This document shows positions 8,641 through 15,697 of a stretch of DNA of 31,529 nt, in pieces. Positions within the stretch are counted from its first letter, which is position 1; the number at the start of each line of letters is the position of its first letter. Source of the DNA: Lachnospiraceae bacterium UBA2860 (GTDB lineage Bacteria; Bacillota; Clostridia; Lachnospirales; Lachnospiraceae); assembly GCA_002350625.1 (NCBI GenBank), contig DEFE01000022.1, positions 45,108-76,636 of the forward strand, read 5' to 3'. The position numbers and the translations under genes are program-made. The notes below the pieces were generated by a model that had not been told where the DNA came from, ran no database searches, and saw only the letters and a program-made list of their open reading frames with translations.

Positions 8641-9810
8641 ATGCAGCTGGATCCCGTCCTGAAAAAAATCAGGAATCTTACCCTTATTCTGGGAGCGGTC
8701 TTTGTCGTGATCGGCATTGCGCTGATCGCTTCTCCCGACAAGATGAGCAATTTCCTCGGTTTCCTGTTAGGCGCAATTGCCTTTATTCTCGGCATTTACC
8801 GCCTGGTCATGTATTTCCGCCACCAGAGATTCGAATCATTTCTGGCGACAGATCTGTTCCTCGGCGTCGGCCTAAGCGCCGTCGGCTTCATCTGCCTGCT
8901 TTATCACGGCAAGCTGTTTACGTACGCCACGATCATCTTCGGACTCATGCTGATCGCCGGCGGCGTCATGAAGATCCAGATTGCAATCATTCTGGAGAAG
9001 CTCGGCTGCGACAACTGGTGGATCAGTGTGATCTTCGGCTTGGTTTCGCTGGCCCTGTCGCTTCTCATCATCATCAAGCCAAACTTCATCGTCGAAATCT
9101 TTCTCATCCTTGCCGGTGTCTTCCTTCTGATTGACGGCCTGACCGCCTTCGGCTCGATCTTCATGCTGACGTCTTACCTGAAAGCTCTGAAGGAAGGGCG
9201 CACGACAAGAAAGGCGAAACCGGTTTACGGCTCGGAGGAAGGCGGCGGCAGCGTCTTTACCGATGGCACGGAAAAGCAGGAATCCGCACAGTTCACGGGC
9301 TCTCCGTTCCGGGATGAGCATGGCGCGCCGGCTCCGGGATACACGCCTTATTCGGCCGTGCCGCCCGCTGAAGAAAAGCCGAAGAAGAAGTTTTCCTTCT
9401 CATCTCTCTTTAAAAAGAAAGAGAAGAGTGAGCCTGAGATCACGCCGGCACCCGCGCCTCAGCCTGCGCCGGAGGATACTGCAGTTCCGAGCTCCGGAGC
9501 GGATCCTTTCTCCGCAGCGCCTTCCAGTGACGCTTCCATGGAAGGGGTCAGCTTTGACGCGGAACCGCATGCTGCAAGCAGCCACACGTCTTATACGGAT
9601 GATTCCGCATCCGCTTATGATGCGGATGGCGCGCAGGAAAGCGATTCTTCTGCGGGCTATGACGCTTACGGTTCATCATCCTACGATGACAATTATTACA
9701 GCGAAGATCCGATGCCGGAGCTGACGCCGGATCCCATCCCGGAAGGCACGGACATAAACGATCTGAAGGGCGCGAACTTTGACCCCGAAACCGGGGAGCC
9801 GCTTCACTGA
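8641..9810 (+). CDS. HdeD/DUF308-family membrane protein with long acidic cytoplasmic tail
   Basis: The start is set by AAAGGAGG (8626-8633), seven bases before the ATG at 8641; an in-frame TTG at 8620 lies upstream of this site and is rejected. The 389-residue product has about six hydrophobic helices (roughly 12-30, 37-58, 70-88, 92-118, 126-146, 149-178), the pattern of HdeD/DUF308 proteins. Residues 181-389 form a low-complexity tail: a Pro/Lys section (EEKPKKKFSFSSLFKKKEK) and then a Ser/Asp/Tyr/Ala-rich acidic stretch ending NFDPETGEPLH. The membrane part is the conserved portion. The function is unknown; HdeD itself is linked to acid resistance in enterobacteria, which should not be transferred here. 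No signal peptide other than the first helix. Confidence 0.8.
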   Translation: MQLDPVLKKIRNLTLILGAVFVVIGIALIASPDKMSNFLGFLLGAIAFILGIYRLVMYFRHQRFESFLATDLFLGVGLSAVGFICLLYHGKLFTYATIIFGLMLIAGGVMKIQIAIILEKLGCDNWWISVIFGLVSLALSLLIIIKPNFIVEIFLILAGVFLLIDGLTAFGSIFMLTSYLKALKEGRTTRKAKPVYGSEEGGGSVFTDGTEKQESAQFTGSPFRDEHGAPAPGYTPYSAVPPAEEKPKKKFSFSSLFKKKEKSEPEITPAPAPQPAPEDTAVPSSGADPFSAAPSSDASMEGVSFDAEPHAASSHTSYTDDSASAYDADGAQESDSSAGYDAYGSSSYDDNYYSEDPMPELTPDPIPEGTDINDLKGANFDPETGEPLH

Positions 9811-9842
9811 TCGGCTTTTAGCGTAAAAGGAGATATACGAAA

Positions 9843-10679
9843 ATGGCTGAAAATTGCTCTAAAGACTGCTCCAGCTGCAAGGAAAACTGCGCGGAGCGCG
9901 ACCCGAAGAGTTTTCTCGAGGCACCTCATGCAGGGACGAAGATCGGCAAGGTGATCGGCGTCGTCAGCGGCAAGGGCGGCGTCGGAAAATCACTCGTGAC
10001 CTCCCTTATGGCTGCCGCTGCGGCAAAGAGCGGCAAGCGCGTCGGCATCCTGGACGCGGACATCACGGGACCGTCGATTCCGCGCATGTTCGGGATCGAC
10101 GGGGAGCACGCCCTCGGAAATGACGAGGGAATCCTCCCGATGGATACGGAAAACGGCGTCAAGGTCATGTCGATCAACCTGCTTCTTCCGAACAGTGAGG
10201 ATCCGGTGATCTGGCGCGGACCGGTGATCGCCGGCGCCGTCAAGCAGTTCTGGACGGATGTCCTCTGGGGAGAACTGGATTATCTCTTTGTCGATATGCC
10301 GCCGGGAACGGGCGACGTCCCGCTCACGGTATTCCAGTCGATTCCGCTTGACGGCATCGTGATCGTGACTTCTCCGCAGGAGCTTGTCTCCATGATCGTC
10401 GGCAAAGCCGTCCGCATGGCTTCCGCGATGAGCGTTCCCGTGCTCGGCCTTGTGGAGAACATGAGCTATGTGACCTGCCCCGACTGCGGAAAGAAGATCT
10501 ATCTCTTCGGAGAGAGCGGAACGGGCGCGGTGGCAGATGCCTACGGCATTCAGCACACGGCCTCTCTTCCCGTCCTGCCGGAGCTCGCTGCCATAAGCGA
10601 CGCCGGAAGGATCTATGCCGCTTCTTCCGAAGCGCTGCAGCCGATCGAGGCACTGCTGACAGCGATCACGGCCTCGTGA
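9843..10679 (+). CDS. Mrp/NBP35-family P-loop ATPase, Fe-S cluster carrier
   Basis: Mrp/ApbC/NBP35 proteins bind and transfer Fe-S clusters in the cytoplasm as ATP-dependent dimers. The 278 residues contain the deviant Walker A GKGGVGKS (43-50), DADITGPSIPRMFG, the switch segment DMPPGTGD and a C-terminal cluster-bridging motif CPDC (Cys212, Cys215). The N-terminus has four more cysteines (5, 9, 12, 16; CX3CX2CX3C), an NBP35-like feature that could hold a second cluster. AAAGGAGA precedes the ATG. It lies 32 bases after the HdeD-like gene and is probably co-transcribed with it. MinD/ParA-type functions are less likely because of the cysteines. Confidence 0.93.
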   Translation: MAENCSKDCSSCKENCAERDPKSFLEAPHAGTKIGKVIGVVSGKGGVGKSLVTSLMAAAAAKSGKRVGILDADITGPSIPRMFGIDGEHALGNDEGILPMDTENGVKVMSINLLLPNSEDPVIWRGPVIAGAVKQFWTDVLWGELDYLFVDMPPGTGDVPLTVFQSIPLDGIVIVTSPQELVSMIVGKAVRMASAMSVPVLGLVENMSYVTCPDCGKKIYLFGESGTGAVADAYGIQHTASLPVLPELAAISDAGRIYAASSEALQPIEALLTAITAS

Positions 10680-10710
10680 CAGGGAATTGAGTTAATTTTT
10701 GAAGATTTAC

Positions 10711-10738
10711 TTGCTTTTTATCTGCATTCGTGTATAAT
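10711..10738 (+). promoter_or_regulatory. promoter of tRNA-Thr
   Basis: TTGCTT (10711-10716) and a perfect TATAAT (10733-10738) are separated by 16 bases, 12 bases before the mature tRNA 5' end. The region is strikingly AT-rich. This is the expected strong SigA-type promoter for a stand-alone tRNA gene. Confidence 0.8.
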
Positions 10739-10750
10739 AGTCGAGTGCAG

Positions 10751-10823
<73 letters not shown>

Positions 10824-10827
10824 TGTC

Positions 10828-10859
10828 GGGAACCCTTGGAAAAGGGTTCCCATTTTTTT
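10828..10859 (+). terminator. Rho-independent terminator after tRNA-Thr
   Basis: GGGAACCCTT (10828-10837) pairs perfectly with AAGGGTTCCC (10842-10851) around a GGAA tetraloop, followed by ATTTTTTT. This is the most canonical intrinsic terminator in the window, five bases after the tRNA. Confidence 0.95.
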
Positions 10860-10894
10860 GCCGCTGCGGCATTTTAAGTGTAAAGCAAAAATAC

Positions 10895-10924
10895 TTGACA
10901 GGACGGATCCTCATCGTATATGAT
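10895..10924 (+). promoter_or_regulatory. promoter of ylxM-ffh, likely giving a leaderless transcript
   Basis: A perfect TTGACA (10895-10900), an 18-base spacer and TATGAT (10919-10924). Transcription should begin about seven bases further on, at 10931-10932, which is the A of the best ylxM start codon. No Shine-Dalgarno sequence exists between promoter and ATG. Confidence 0.7.
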
Positions 10925-10931
10925 GATCGTC

Positions 10932-11246
10932 ATGGACAAAAAGTACGAGGAGGCGCTCCTTTTTGATTTCTACGGGGAGCTCCTGACCGAGAAACAGCGG
11001 GCGATCTTCGAGGAGAGCGTTCTGTGCGATCTTTCGCTGAGCGAGGTCGCAGAAGAGCACGGCATCAGCCGGCAGGGCGTACACGACACTGTGCGGCGCT
11101 GCGCGGCGCTTCTTGCCTCCTATGAGGAAAAGCTGAAGCTTGTGGAGAAGTTCATAAGGATCAAGCAGTACGCCGGGGACATCATCCGCCTCACCGGTGA
11201 CGAGGAGGTTCGGAAGAAGGCAGAGCAGATCCTGGAGGAATTATAA
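10932..11246 (+). CDS. ylxM: YlxM/p13-family signal recognition particle-associated DNA-binding-like protein
   Basis: YlxM is a small helix-turn-helix protein encoded next to ffh in Firmicutes and reported in streptococci to influence SRP activity. The 104 residues (from the ATG at 10932) include LFDFYGELLTEKQR and a sigma-70 region-4-like HTH, LSLSEVAEEHGISRQGVHDTVRR, followed by a charged helical tail. Two upstream in-frame ATGs (10920, 10923) overlap the -10 box and would lie outside the transcript, so 10932 is preferred. Its TAA stop abuts the ffh ATG, indicating translational coupling. Confidence 0.92.
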   Translation: MDKKYEEALLFDFYGELLTEKQRAIFEESVLCDLSLSEVAEEHGISRQGVHDTVRRCAALLASYEEKLKLVEKFIRIKQYAGDIIRLTGDEEVRKKAEQILEEL

Positions 11247-12602
11247 ATGGCATTTGAGAGCCTTACAGATAAACTGCAGAACGTATTCAGGCAGCTCCGC
11301 GGCAAGGGGCGCCTGACGGAGAGCGACGTCCACGAGGCGATGAAGGAAGTCAAGATCGCCCTCCTTGAAGCCGACGTCAACTTCAAGGCCGTCAAGAATT
11401 TCATCTACGCCGTCGAGCAGAAGGCGATCGGCGAGGATGTCATGCACGGCCTCAACCCGGGACAGATGGTCATCAAGATCGTCCACGACGAGCTCGTCTC
11501 CATGATGGGCTCCGAGACGACGGAGATTCCCCTAAACGCCGGCGGCATGACGGTCATCATGATGGCAGGCCTCCAGGGCTCCGGCAAGACCACGACAGCC
11601 GCCAAGCTGGCCGGGAAGATGAAGAGTAAAGGAAAACGGCCCCTGCTCGTCGCCTGCGACGTCTACCGCCCCGGCGCGATCAAGCAGCTCGAGACCAACG
11701 GCGCGAAGGTCGGCGTACCGGTCTTCACCATGGGAGACAAGCAGGATCCCGTCAATATTGCGAAGGCCGGCGTTGCGCACGCGCGCGAAAATGGCAACAA
11801 CGTCGTTTTCCTCGACACCGCCGGACGGCTCCAGATCGACGACGACATGATGAAGGAGCTGAAGAATATCAAGAGTGAAGTCGAAGTCAACTACACCGTA
11901 CTGGTCATCGACGCGATGACAGGCCAGGAAGCGGTCAACGTGGCGAAGACATTTACGTACAGGGTCGGGATCGACGGCGTCATCCTGACAAAGTGCGACG
12001 GCGACACAAGAGGCGGCGCGGCGCTGTCCGTAAAGGCCGCCACCGGAAAGCCGCTGCTCTACATCGGCATGGGAGAGAAGCTCGACGATCTGGAGCAGTT
12101 CTATCCGGACCGCATGGCGAGCAGAATCCTCGGCATGGGCGACGTCCTGACGCTGATCGAGAAGGCGCAGTCGAACCTCGACGAGGAAAAGGCCGCGGAG
12201 ATGGAGAAGAAGCTCCGGAAAGCCTCCTTCGGCTTCGACGACTATCTGACATCGATGGAGCAGATGAAAAAGATGGGCGGCATCGAGAGCATCCTGTCCA
12301 TGCTTCCCGGCATCGGCGCGAAAGCGGGAGAGCTGAGCAGCATGGTGGACGAATCCCAGATGAAGCACACCGAGGCCATGATCCTCTCCATGACGCCGAA
12401 GGAACGCTCCAATCCGGATCTTTTGACGGTGTCCCGCAAAAAAAGGATCGCGGCCGGCGCCGGCGTCGACATCAGCGAGGTCAACCGGCTCGTCAAGAAC
12501 TTTGAACAGGCCAGAAAGATGATGAAACAGATGCCCGGCATGATGAAAGGCCGCGGCGGCGGACGTCTCGGAGGTCTCGGGGGATTCAAGCTCCCGTTTT
12601 AA
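11247..12602 (+). CDS. ffh: signal recognition particle GTPase Ffh
   Basis: Ffh binds the 4.5S/scRNA and signal peptides emerging from ribosomes and docks with FtsY at the membrane through paired GTPase domains. The 451 residues have the N domain (about 1-90), the G domain with GLQGSGKT (108-115), DVYRPGAIKQL, DTAGRLQ and TKCDGDTRGGAAL, and a Met-rich M domain (about 300-451) with RKKRIAAGAG for RNA binding and MMKQMPGMMKG. GGAGG lies inside the end of ylxM, eight bases before the ATG. The SRP RNA gene and ftsY are not in this window. Confidence 0.98.
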   Translation: MAFESLTDKLQNVFRQLRGKGRLTESDVHEAMKEVKIALLEADVNFKAVKNFIYAVEQKAIGEDVMHGLNPGQMVIKIVHDELVSMMGSETTEIPLNAGGMTVIMMAGLQGSGKTTTAAKLAGKMKSKGKRPLLVACDVYRPGAIKQLETNGAKVGVPVFTMGDKQDPVNIAKAGVAHARENGNNVVFLDTAGRLQIDDDMMKELKNIKSEVEVNYTVLVIDAMTGQEAVNVAKTFTYRVGIDGVILTKCDGDTRGGAALSVKAATGKPLLYIGMGEKLDDLEQFYPDRMASRILGMGDVLTLIEKAQSNLDEEKAAEMEKKLRKASFGFDDYLTSMEQMKKMGGIESILSMLPGIGAKAGELSSMVDESQMKHTEAMILSMTPKERSNPDLLTVSRKKRIAAGAGVDISEVNRLVKNFEQARKMMKQMPGMMKGRGGGRLGGLGGFKLPF

Positions 12603-12664
12603 TCCACGGTAAAGCATGCGGCGCCAAAATATGCGTCCTGCATCTTTTATAAATCAAGAACCCG

Positions 12665-12692
12665 GACGCCGCTTAAAAGCGGCGGCGTCTTT
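12665..12692 (+). terminator. hairpin between ffh and rpsP
   Basis: GACGCCGC (12665-12672) pairs with GCGGCGTC (12682-12689) around a nine-base loop, followed by only TTT. The tract is too short for confident termination. It could attenuate read-through from ffh or shape the rpsP leader. No convincing promoter was found in this 117-base gap. Confidence 0.5.
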
Positions 12693-12719
12693 GGCAAAAT
12701 CAAGGAGGAAGTAAAAGTT

Positions 12720-12962
12720 ATGGTAAAGATCAGACTCAGAAGAATCGGCAAGAAGAAGGCTCCGCTCTACAGAATTATCGTCGCGGATTCCAGATCCCCG
12801 AGAGACGGACGTTTCATCGAAGAAATCGGCACATATGATCCGACGCAGGAGCCGAGCGCTTACGTCATCGACGAAGAAGCGGCTAAGAAGTGGATCCAGA
12901 ACGGCGCACAGCCGACAGCTGAGGTGGCTAAGCTTCTGAAAATCGCCGGCATCACGAAGTGA
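12720..12962 (+). CDS. rpsP: 30S ribosomal protein S16
   Basis: S16 is a primary-tier assembly protein of the 30S subunit. The 80 residues start with the diagnostic MVKIRLRRIGKKKAPLYRIIVADSR-type N-terminus (Lys/Arg-rich, ending PRDGRFIEEIGTYDP). AAGGAGGAAG is a strong ribosome site a few bases before the ATG. It heads the conserved rpsP-khpA-rimM-trmD-rplS series, in which RimM assists maturation around the 30S head. Confidence 0.98.
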   Translation: MVKIRLRRIGKKKAPLYRIIVADSRSPRDGRFIEEIGTYDPTQEPSAYVIDEEAAKKWIQNGAQPTAEVAKLLKIAGITK

Positions 12963-12988
12963 AGCGGCTCTTTTAGGAGGAACTTGCC

Positions 12989-13216
12989 ATGAAAGAGTTG
13001 GTCGAAGTGATGGCGAAAGCTCTCGTTGACAACCCTGATGAAGTCGTCGTGACCGAGCGCGAGGAGGGCGATCAGATCGTCATCGAACTCAAAGTGGCTC
13101 CGTCCGATATGGGGAAAGTCATCGGCAGGGCCGGCAGAATCGCGAAAGCGATCCGCGCCGTCGTGAAGGCGGCCTCCGCGAAGACCGATAAAAAGGTCAT
13201 CGTGGATATCACGTAA
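12989..13216 (+). CDS. khpA: KH-domain RNA-binding protein KhpA (YlqC family)
   Basis: KhpA is a single-KH-domain RNA chaperone of Firmicutes that pairs with KhpB (Jag) and influences cell elongation and division. The 75-residue product has the type-II KH fold and the nucleic-acid-binding GXXG loop as GRAG (46-49) in MGKVIGRAGRIAKAIR. Its position between rpsP and rimM is the standard one. AGGAGG lies upstream of the ATG. Its stop is two bases before the rimM start. Confidence 0.95.
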   Translation: MKELVEVMAKALVDNPDEVVVTEREEGDQIVIELKVAPSDMGKVIGRAGRIAKAIRAVVKAASAKTDKKVIVDIT

Positions 13217-13218
13217 AG

Positions 13219-13722
13219 ATGTTAAAGCGACTTATGGTCGGCGCCGTGATCAAGCCGCACGGGCTCAAGGGAGAGGTCAGCGTCTTTCCGACAACGGACG
13301 ATGTCAGGCGCTTCAGCGATCTTGCCTATGTCCTCATGGGCGATTCGGACGATGCGCCGGAGATGAAGATCTGCGGCGTAAAGTATCTGAAGGGGCGCCC
13401 CGTGATAAAGCTTGAAGGCGTCGACTCGGCCGATGAAGCCGAAAAGCTTCGCGGAACCGAGCTCTACGTGCGCAGGGAGGATGCCATTCCCCTCGAAGAG
13501 GGAGAATACTATGTCGGCGACCTCGTCGGCTGCGACGTCTATACAGAGGACGGCGAAAAACTCGGCGTGCTGAAGGATATCCTGAAAACCGGCGCAAATG
13601 GCGTCTATGTCGTCGAGGTGCCCGGTGAGAAGGATGTGCTTCTTCCCGCAGTGGATGAGTTTATCCTCGCGAAAGACATCGAGGCAAAGCGGATCACGGT
13701 ACGGGTCTTAAGGGAGATCTAG
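13219..13722 (+). CDS. rimM: 16S rRNA processing/maturation protein RimM
   Basis: RimM binds S19 in pre-30S particles and promotes 16S maturation. The 167 residues comprise the N-terminal RimM barrel beginning with VGAVIKPHGLKGEVSV and a C-terminal PRC-barrel from about residue 92 (EGEYYVGDLVGCDVYT to VLLPAVDEFI). The ATG at 13219 follows the khpA stop by two bases and has only a weak ribosome site, which suggests translational coupling to khpA. Confidence 0.96.
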   Translation: MLKRLMVGAVIKPHGLKGEVSVFPTTDDVRRFSDLAYVLMGDSDDAPEMKICGVKYLKGRPVIKLEGVDSADEAEKLRGTELYVRREDAIPLEEGEYYVGDLVGCDVYTEDGEKLGVLKDILKTGANGVYVVEVPGEKDVLLPAVDEFILAKDIEAKRITVRVLREI

Positions 13723-13723
13723 G

Positions 13724-14467
13724 ATGGACTGTTTTGTGCTCACACTTTTTCCCGATATGGTGCGGGACGGCCTTCACACAAGCATTGTCGGCCGCGCGAT
13801 CGAGGAGGATCTCATTCACCTCGAAACGATCAATATCCGGGATTACACCGCGAGCCGCCACGGGAAGACGGATGATTATCCCTACGGCGGGGGCGCCGGC
13901 ATGGTCATGCAGGCGCAGCCGGTGTATGATGCCTACCGGTCGGTGGCGTCCCGCCTCGACTATAAGCCCCGCGTCGTCTACCTGACGCCGCAGGGACAGG
14001 TTTTCACACAGAGCATGGCCCGCGAGATGGCCCTCGATAAAGGCATCGTTTTTTTGTGCGGCCACTATGAAGGCATCGATGAGCGCGTGCTTGAGGAGAT
14101 CGTGACAGACAACATCTCGATCGGCGACTTCGTGCTGACCGGCGGCGAGCTGCCCGCCATGTGCATGATCGACGCCATTTCCCGCATGATCCCCGGCGTT
14201 CTTCACAACGAAGAATCCGCGGAGGGCGATTCCTTAAGCGACGGCCTGCTGGAGTATCCGCAGTATTCAAGGCCCGAGGTCTGGAACGGAAAGCAGGTGC
14301 CGAAGATCCTCCTCAGCGGGGATCACGCCAAGGTGGATGCCTGGAGAAGGGAGCAGTCCCTCATCCGCACGGCCGAGCGGAGGCCGGATCTTCTTGAGGA
14401 TGCGGTCATCAGCCCGAAAGAGCGGGAGTTTATCAGGAAGTATCTTGCAAATCGGAAAGAACTATAG
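13724..14467 (+). CDS. trmD: tRNA (guanine-N1-)-methyltransferase TrmD
   Basis: TrmD methylates G37 of tRNAs whose residue 36 is G, using S-adenosylmethionine, and so prevents +1 frameshifting. The 247 residues begin with CFVLTLFPDM, then YPYGGGAGMVM (around 53-62), LCGHYEGIDE (111-120) and ISIGDFVLTGGELPA (131 onward), the trefoil-knot SPOUT core. The start lies one base after the rimM stop, with AGGGAG in the end of rimM. The last 25 bases carry a promoter for rplS. Confidence 0.98.
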   Translation: MDCFVLTLFPDMVRDGLHTSIVGRAIEEDLIHLETINIRDYTASRHGKTDDYPYGGGAGMVMQAQPVYDAYRSVASRLDYKPRVVYLTPQGQVFTQSMAREMALDKGIVFLCGHYEGIDERVLEEIVTDNISIGDFVLTGGELPAMCMIDAISRMIPGVLHNEESAEGDSLSDGLLEYPQYSRPEVWNGKQVPKILLSGDHAKVDAWRREQSLIRTAERRPDLLEDAVISPKEREFIRKYLANRKEL

Positions 14468-14473
14468 TATATT
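14445..14473 (+). promoter_or_regulatory. internal promoter for rplS, overlapping the 3' end of trmD
   Basis: TTGCAA (14445-14450), exactly 17 bases, then TATATT (14468-14473; five of six). The -35 lies within trmD and the -10 begins just after its stop codon. Transcription from about 14480 would make a leader of about 100 nt before rplS. Confidence 0.7.
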
Positions 14474-14504
14474 AGTACAGTTGCATGATTTGGATGGTCC
14501 TCTG

Positions 14505-14558
14505 ACGGACGTCTGCCCACGGAGAGGCAGACAGATCGTCCCCGTTACGAACGTCCGT
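14505..14558 (+). ncRNA. structured rplS leader, candidate L19 autoregulatory element
   Basis: An outer helix ACGGAC (14505-14510) pairs with GTCCGT (14553-14558). It encloses a perfect 7-bp hairpin GTCTGCC (14511-14517)/GGCAGAC (14526-14532). The ribosome site AAAGGAG follows at 14566-14572. L19 leaders that bind excess protein are known in Firmicutes; assignment to that class rests on position and foldability only. Confidence 0.5.
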
Positions 14559-14580
14559 AAGAAATAAAGGAGTCAAGAAC

Positions 14581-14928
14581 ATGAACGAGATCATCAAAAA
14601 GATCGAAGATGCGCAGTTAAAAGACGGCATCACGGAATTCCGCGTCGGCGACACGATCCGCGTACACGGAAAAATCAAGGAAGGCAACCGCGAAAGAATC
14701 CAGGTCTTCGAGGGCGTTGTGCTCAAGAGACAGGGCGGCGGCGCCAGAGAAACATTCACGGTCAGAAAATCATCGAATGGTGTCGGTGTTGAAAAGACCT
14801 GGCCGCTGCACTCACCGAACGTCGAGAAGATCGAAGTCGTGCGCCATGGTAAAGTCAGACGCGCTAAGCTTCATTATCTGAGACAGCGTTCCGGCAAGAG
14901 CGCAAAGGTCAAGGAGATCATCCGGTAA
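14581..14928 (+). CDS. rplS: 50S ribosomal protein L19
   Basis: L19 lies at the 30S-50S interface near bridge B8. The 115-residue product shows FRVGDTIRVHGKI, ERIQVFEGVVL and the C-terminal signature VEKTWPLHSPNVEKIEV followed by a basic tail with KLHYLRQRSGKSAK. AAAGGAG lies eight bases before the ATG. It has its own promoter and structured leader and ends at a strong terminator, so it can be expressed separately from trmD. Confidence 0.98.
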   Translation: MNEIIKKIEDAQLKDGITEFRVGDTIRVHGKIKEGNRERIQVFEGVVLKRQGGGARETFTVRKSSNGVGVEKTWPLHSPNVEKIEVVRHGKVRRAKLHYLRQRSGKSAKVKEIIR

Positions 14929-14937
14929 TATGGCCAA

Positions 14938-14972
14938 AAAACAGGGGAAGCCATGGGTGCTTCCCCTGTTTT
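14938..14972 (+). terminator. intrinsic terminator after rplS
   Basis: AAAACAGGGGAAGC (14938-14951) pairs perfectly with GCTTCCCCTGTTTT (14959-14972) around a seven-base loop. The T run forms the 3' arm, and the A run on the 5' side makes it potentially bidirectional. It closes the rpsP-rplS operon ten bases after the rplS stop. Confidence 0.9.
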
Positions 14973-15072
14973 CATAGATGCCTCCAGTTTGTTTGCATAC
15001 CGGCGCGCCCTGCGTATCTGTATACCCTGCGCAGCCCGGCAGCTCACGATATGATTTGTAAAGAATAATACC

Positions 15073-15648
15073 ATGGCTAAATCTAATTACGGATCCGATA
15101 TCAAACGGAAAATGAAACGCGACAGAAACAAGCGCATCATACGGACGCTTGTCGAAGTGGTCCTCGTCCTTCTCGCCTCGGCGGCTGTCGCCTTCCTGTT
15201 CTTCAGCTCTGTCATGATCCAGGAGAACTCCATGAGTCCGACGCTGATGGCGGGCGACCGCGTCTTCATCAACCGCGTCGTATACGCGATCGGAAGTGTT
15301 CACCGCGGCGATCTCATCGCCTACCGCGGGAGCGGGGGAACGGACTCCGGCATCCACGTCAAGCGCGTCATCGCGCTGCCGGGGGAGACCATCCAGATCC
15401 GCGACGGCCTCATCCTGATCGACGGCAAGACCTACATCGAGAACCGCGAGTTTCCGAATATCACGAAGCCCGGCATAGCGGCGGAAGGCATCCGCCTCGG
15501 GTCCGAAGAATACTTCGTGCTCGGGGACAATCGCAACAACAGTGAGGACAGCCGCTTTGCGGATGTCGGGAACATAAAAAAACGACAGATTTACGGCAGT
15601 GTCTGGTTTATCGGACAGCCGTTTTCAAGAACCGGCTTCGTGGGCTGA
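15073..15648 (+). CDS. lepB: type I signal peptidase
   Basis: Signal peptidase I cleaves the signal peptides of exported proteins at the outer face of the membrane. The 191 residues have a basic cytosolic N-terminus, one transmembrane helix (about 23-46), the catalytic Ser53 in ENSMSPTL, the general base Lys97 in HVKRVIALPGE, and the late motif LGDNRNNSEDSR. One N-terminal membrane anchor is typical of Gram-positive Sip enzymes. The ribosome site (AAAGAA) is weak. A TATGAT lies at 15050-15055 but no good -35 is visible, so the promoter is uncertain. Confidence 0.96.
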   Translation: MAKSNYGSDIKRKMKRDRNKRIIRTLVEVVLVLLASAAVAFLFFSSVMIQENSMSPTLMAGDRVFINRVVYAIGSVHRGDLIAYRGSGGTDSGIHVKRVIALPGETIQIRDGLILIDGKTYIENREFPNITKPGIAAEGIRLGSEEYFVLGDNRNNSEDSRFADVGNIKKRQIYGSVWFIGQPFSRTGFVG

Positions 15649-15667
15649 CGCTCACCTAAAAGCCGGT
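15631..15667 (+). terminator. hairpin spanning the lepB stop codon
   Basis: ACCGGCTT (15631-15638) pairs with AAGCCGGT (15660-15667). Inside, GTGGGC and GCTCAC form a second short stem over TGAC, and the lepB TGA is within it. Only TTTG follows, so it is a weak terminator or an mRNA 3'-end/processing structure between lepB and rbgA. Confidence 0.5.
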
Positions 15668-15697
15668 TTGTAAATATCGTCAAAGGAGGGAACAGAT

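Noticed and set aside
10920..10931. Longer YlxM starting at ATG 10920 or 10923
   Set aside because: Both codons lie in the -10 box of the only convincing promoter and add residues not seen at the start of YlxM homologues.
12603..12719. SRP RNA gene or separate promoter in the ffh-rpsP gap
   Set aside because: Only one hairpin is found. The conserved SRP Alu/GGAA-type loop is not seen, and TATAAA near 12648 has no -35 partner.
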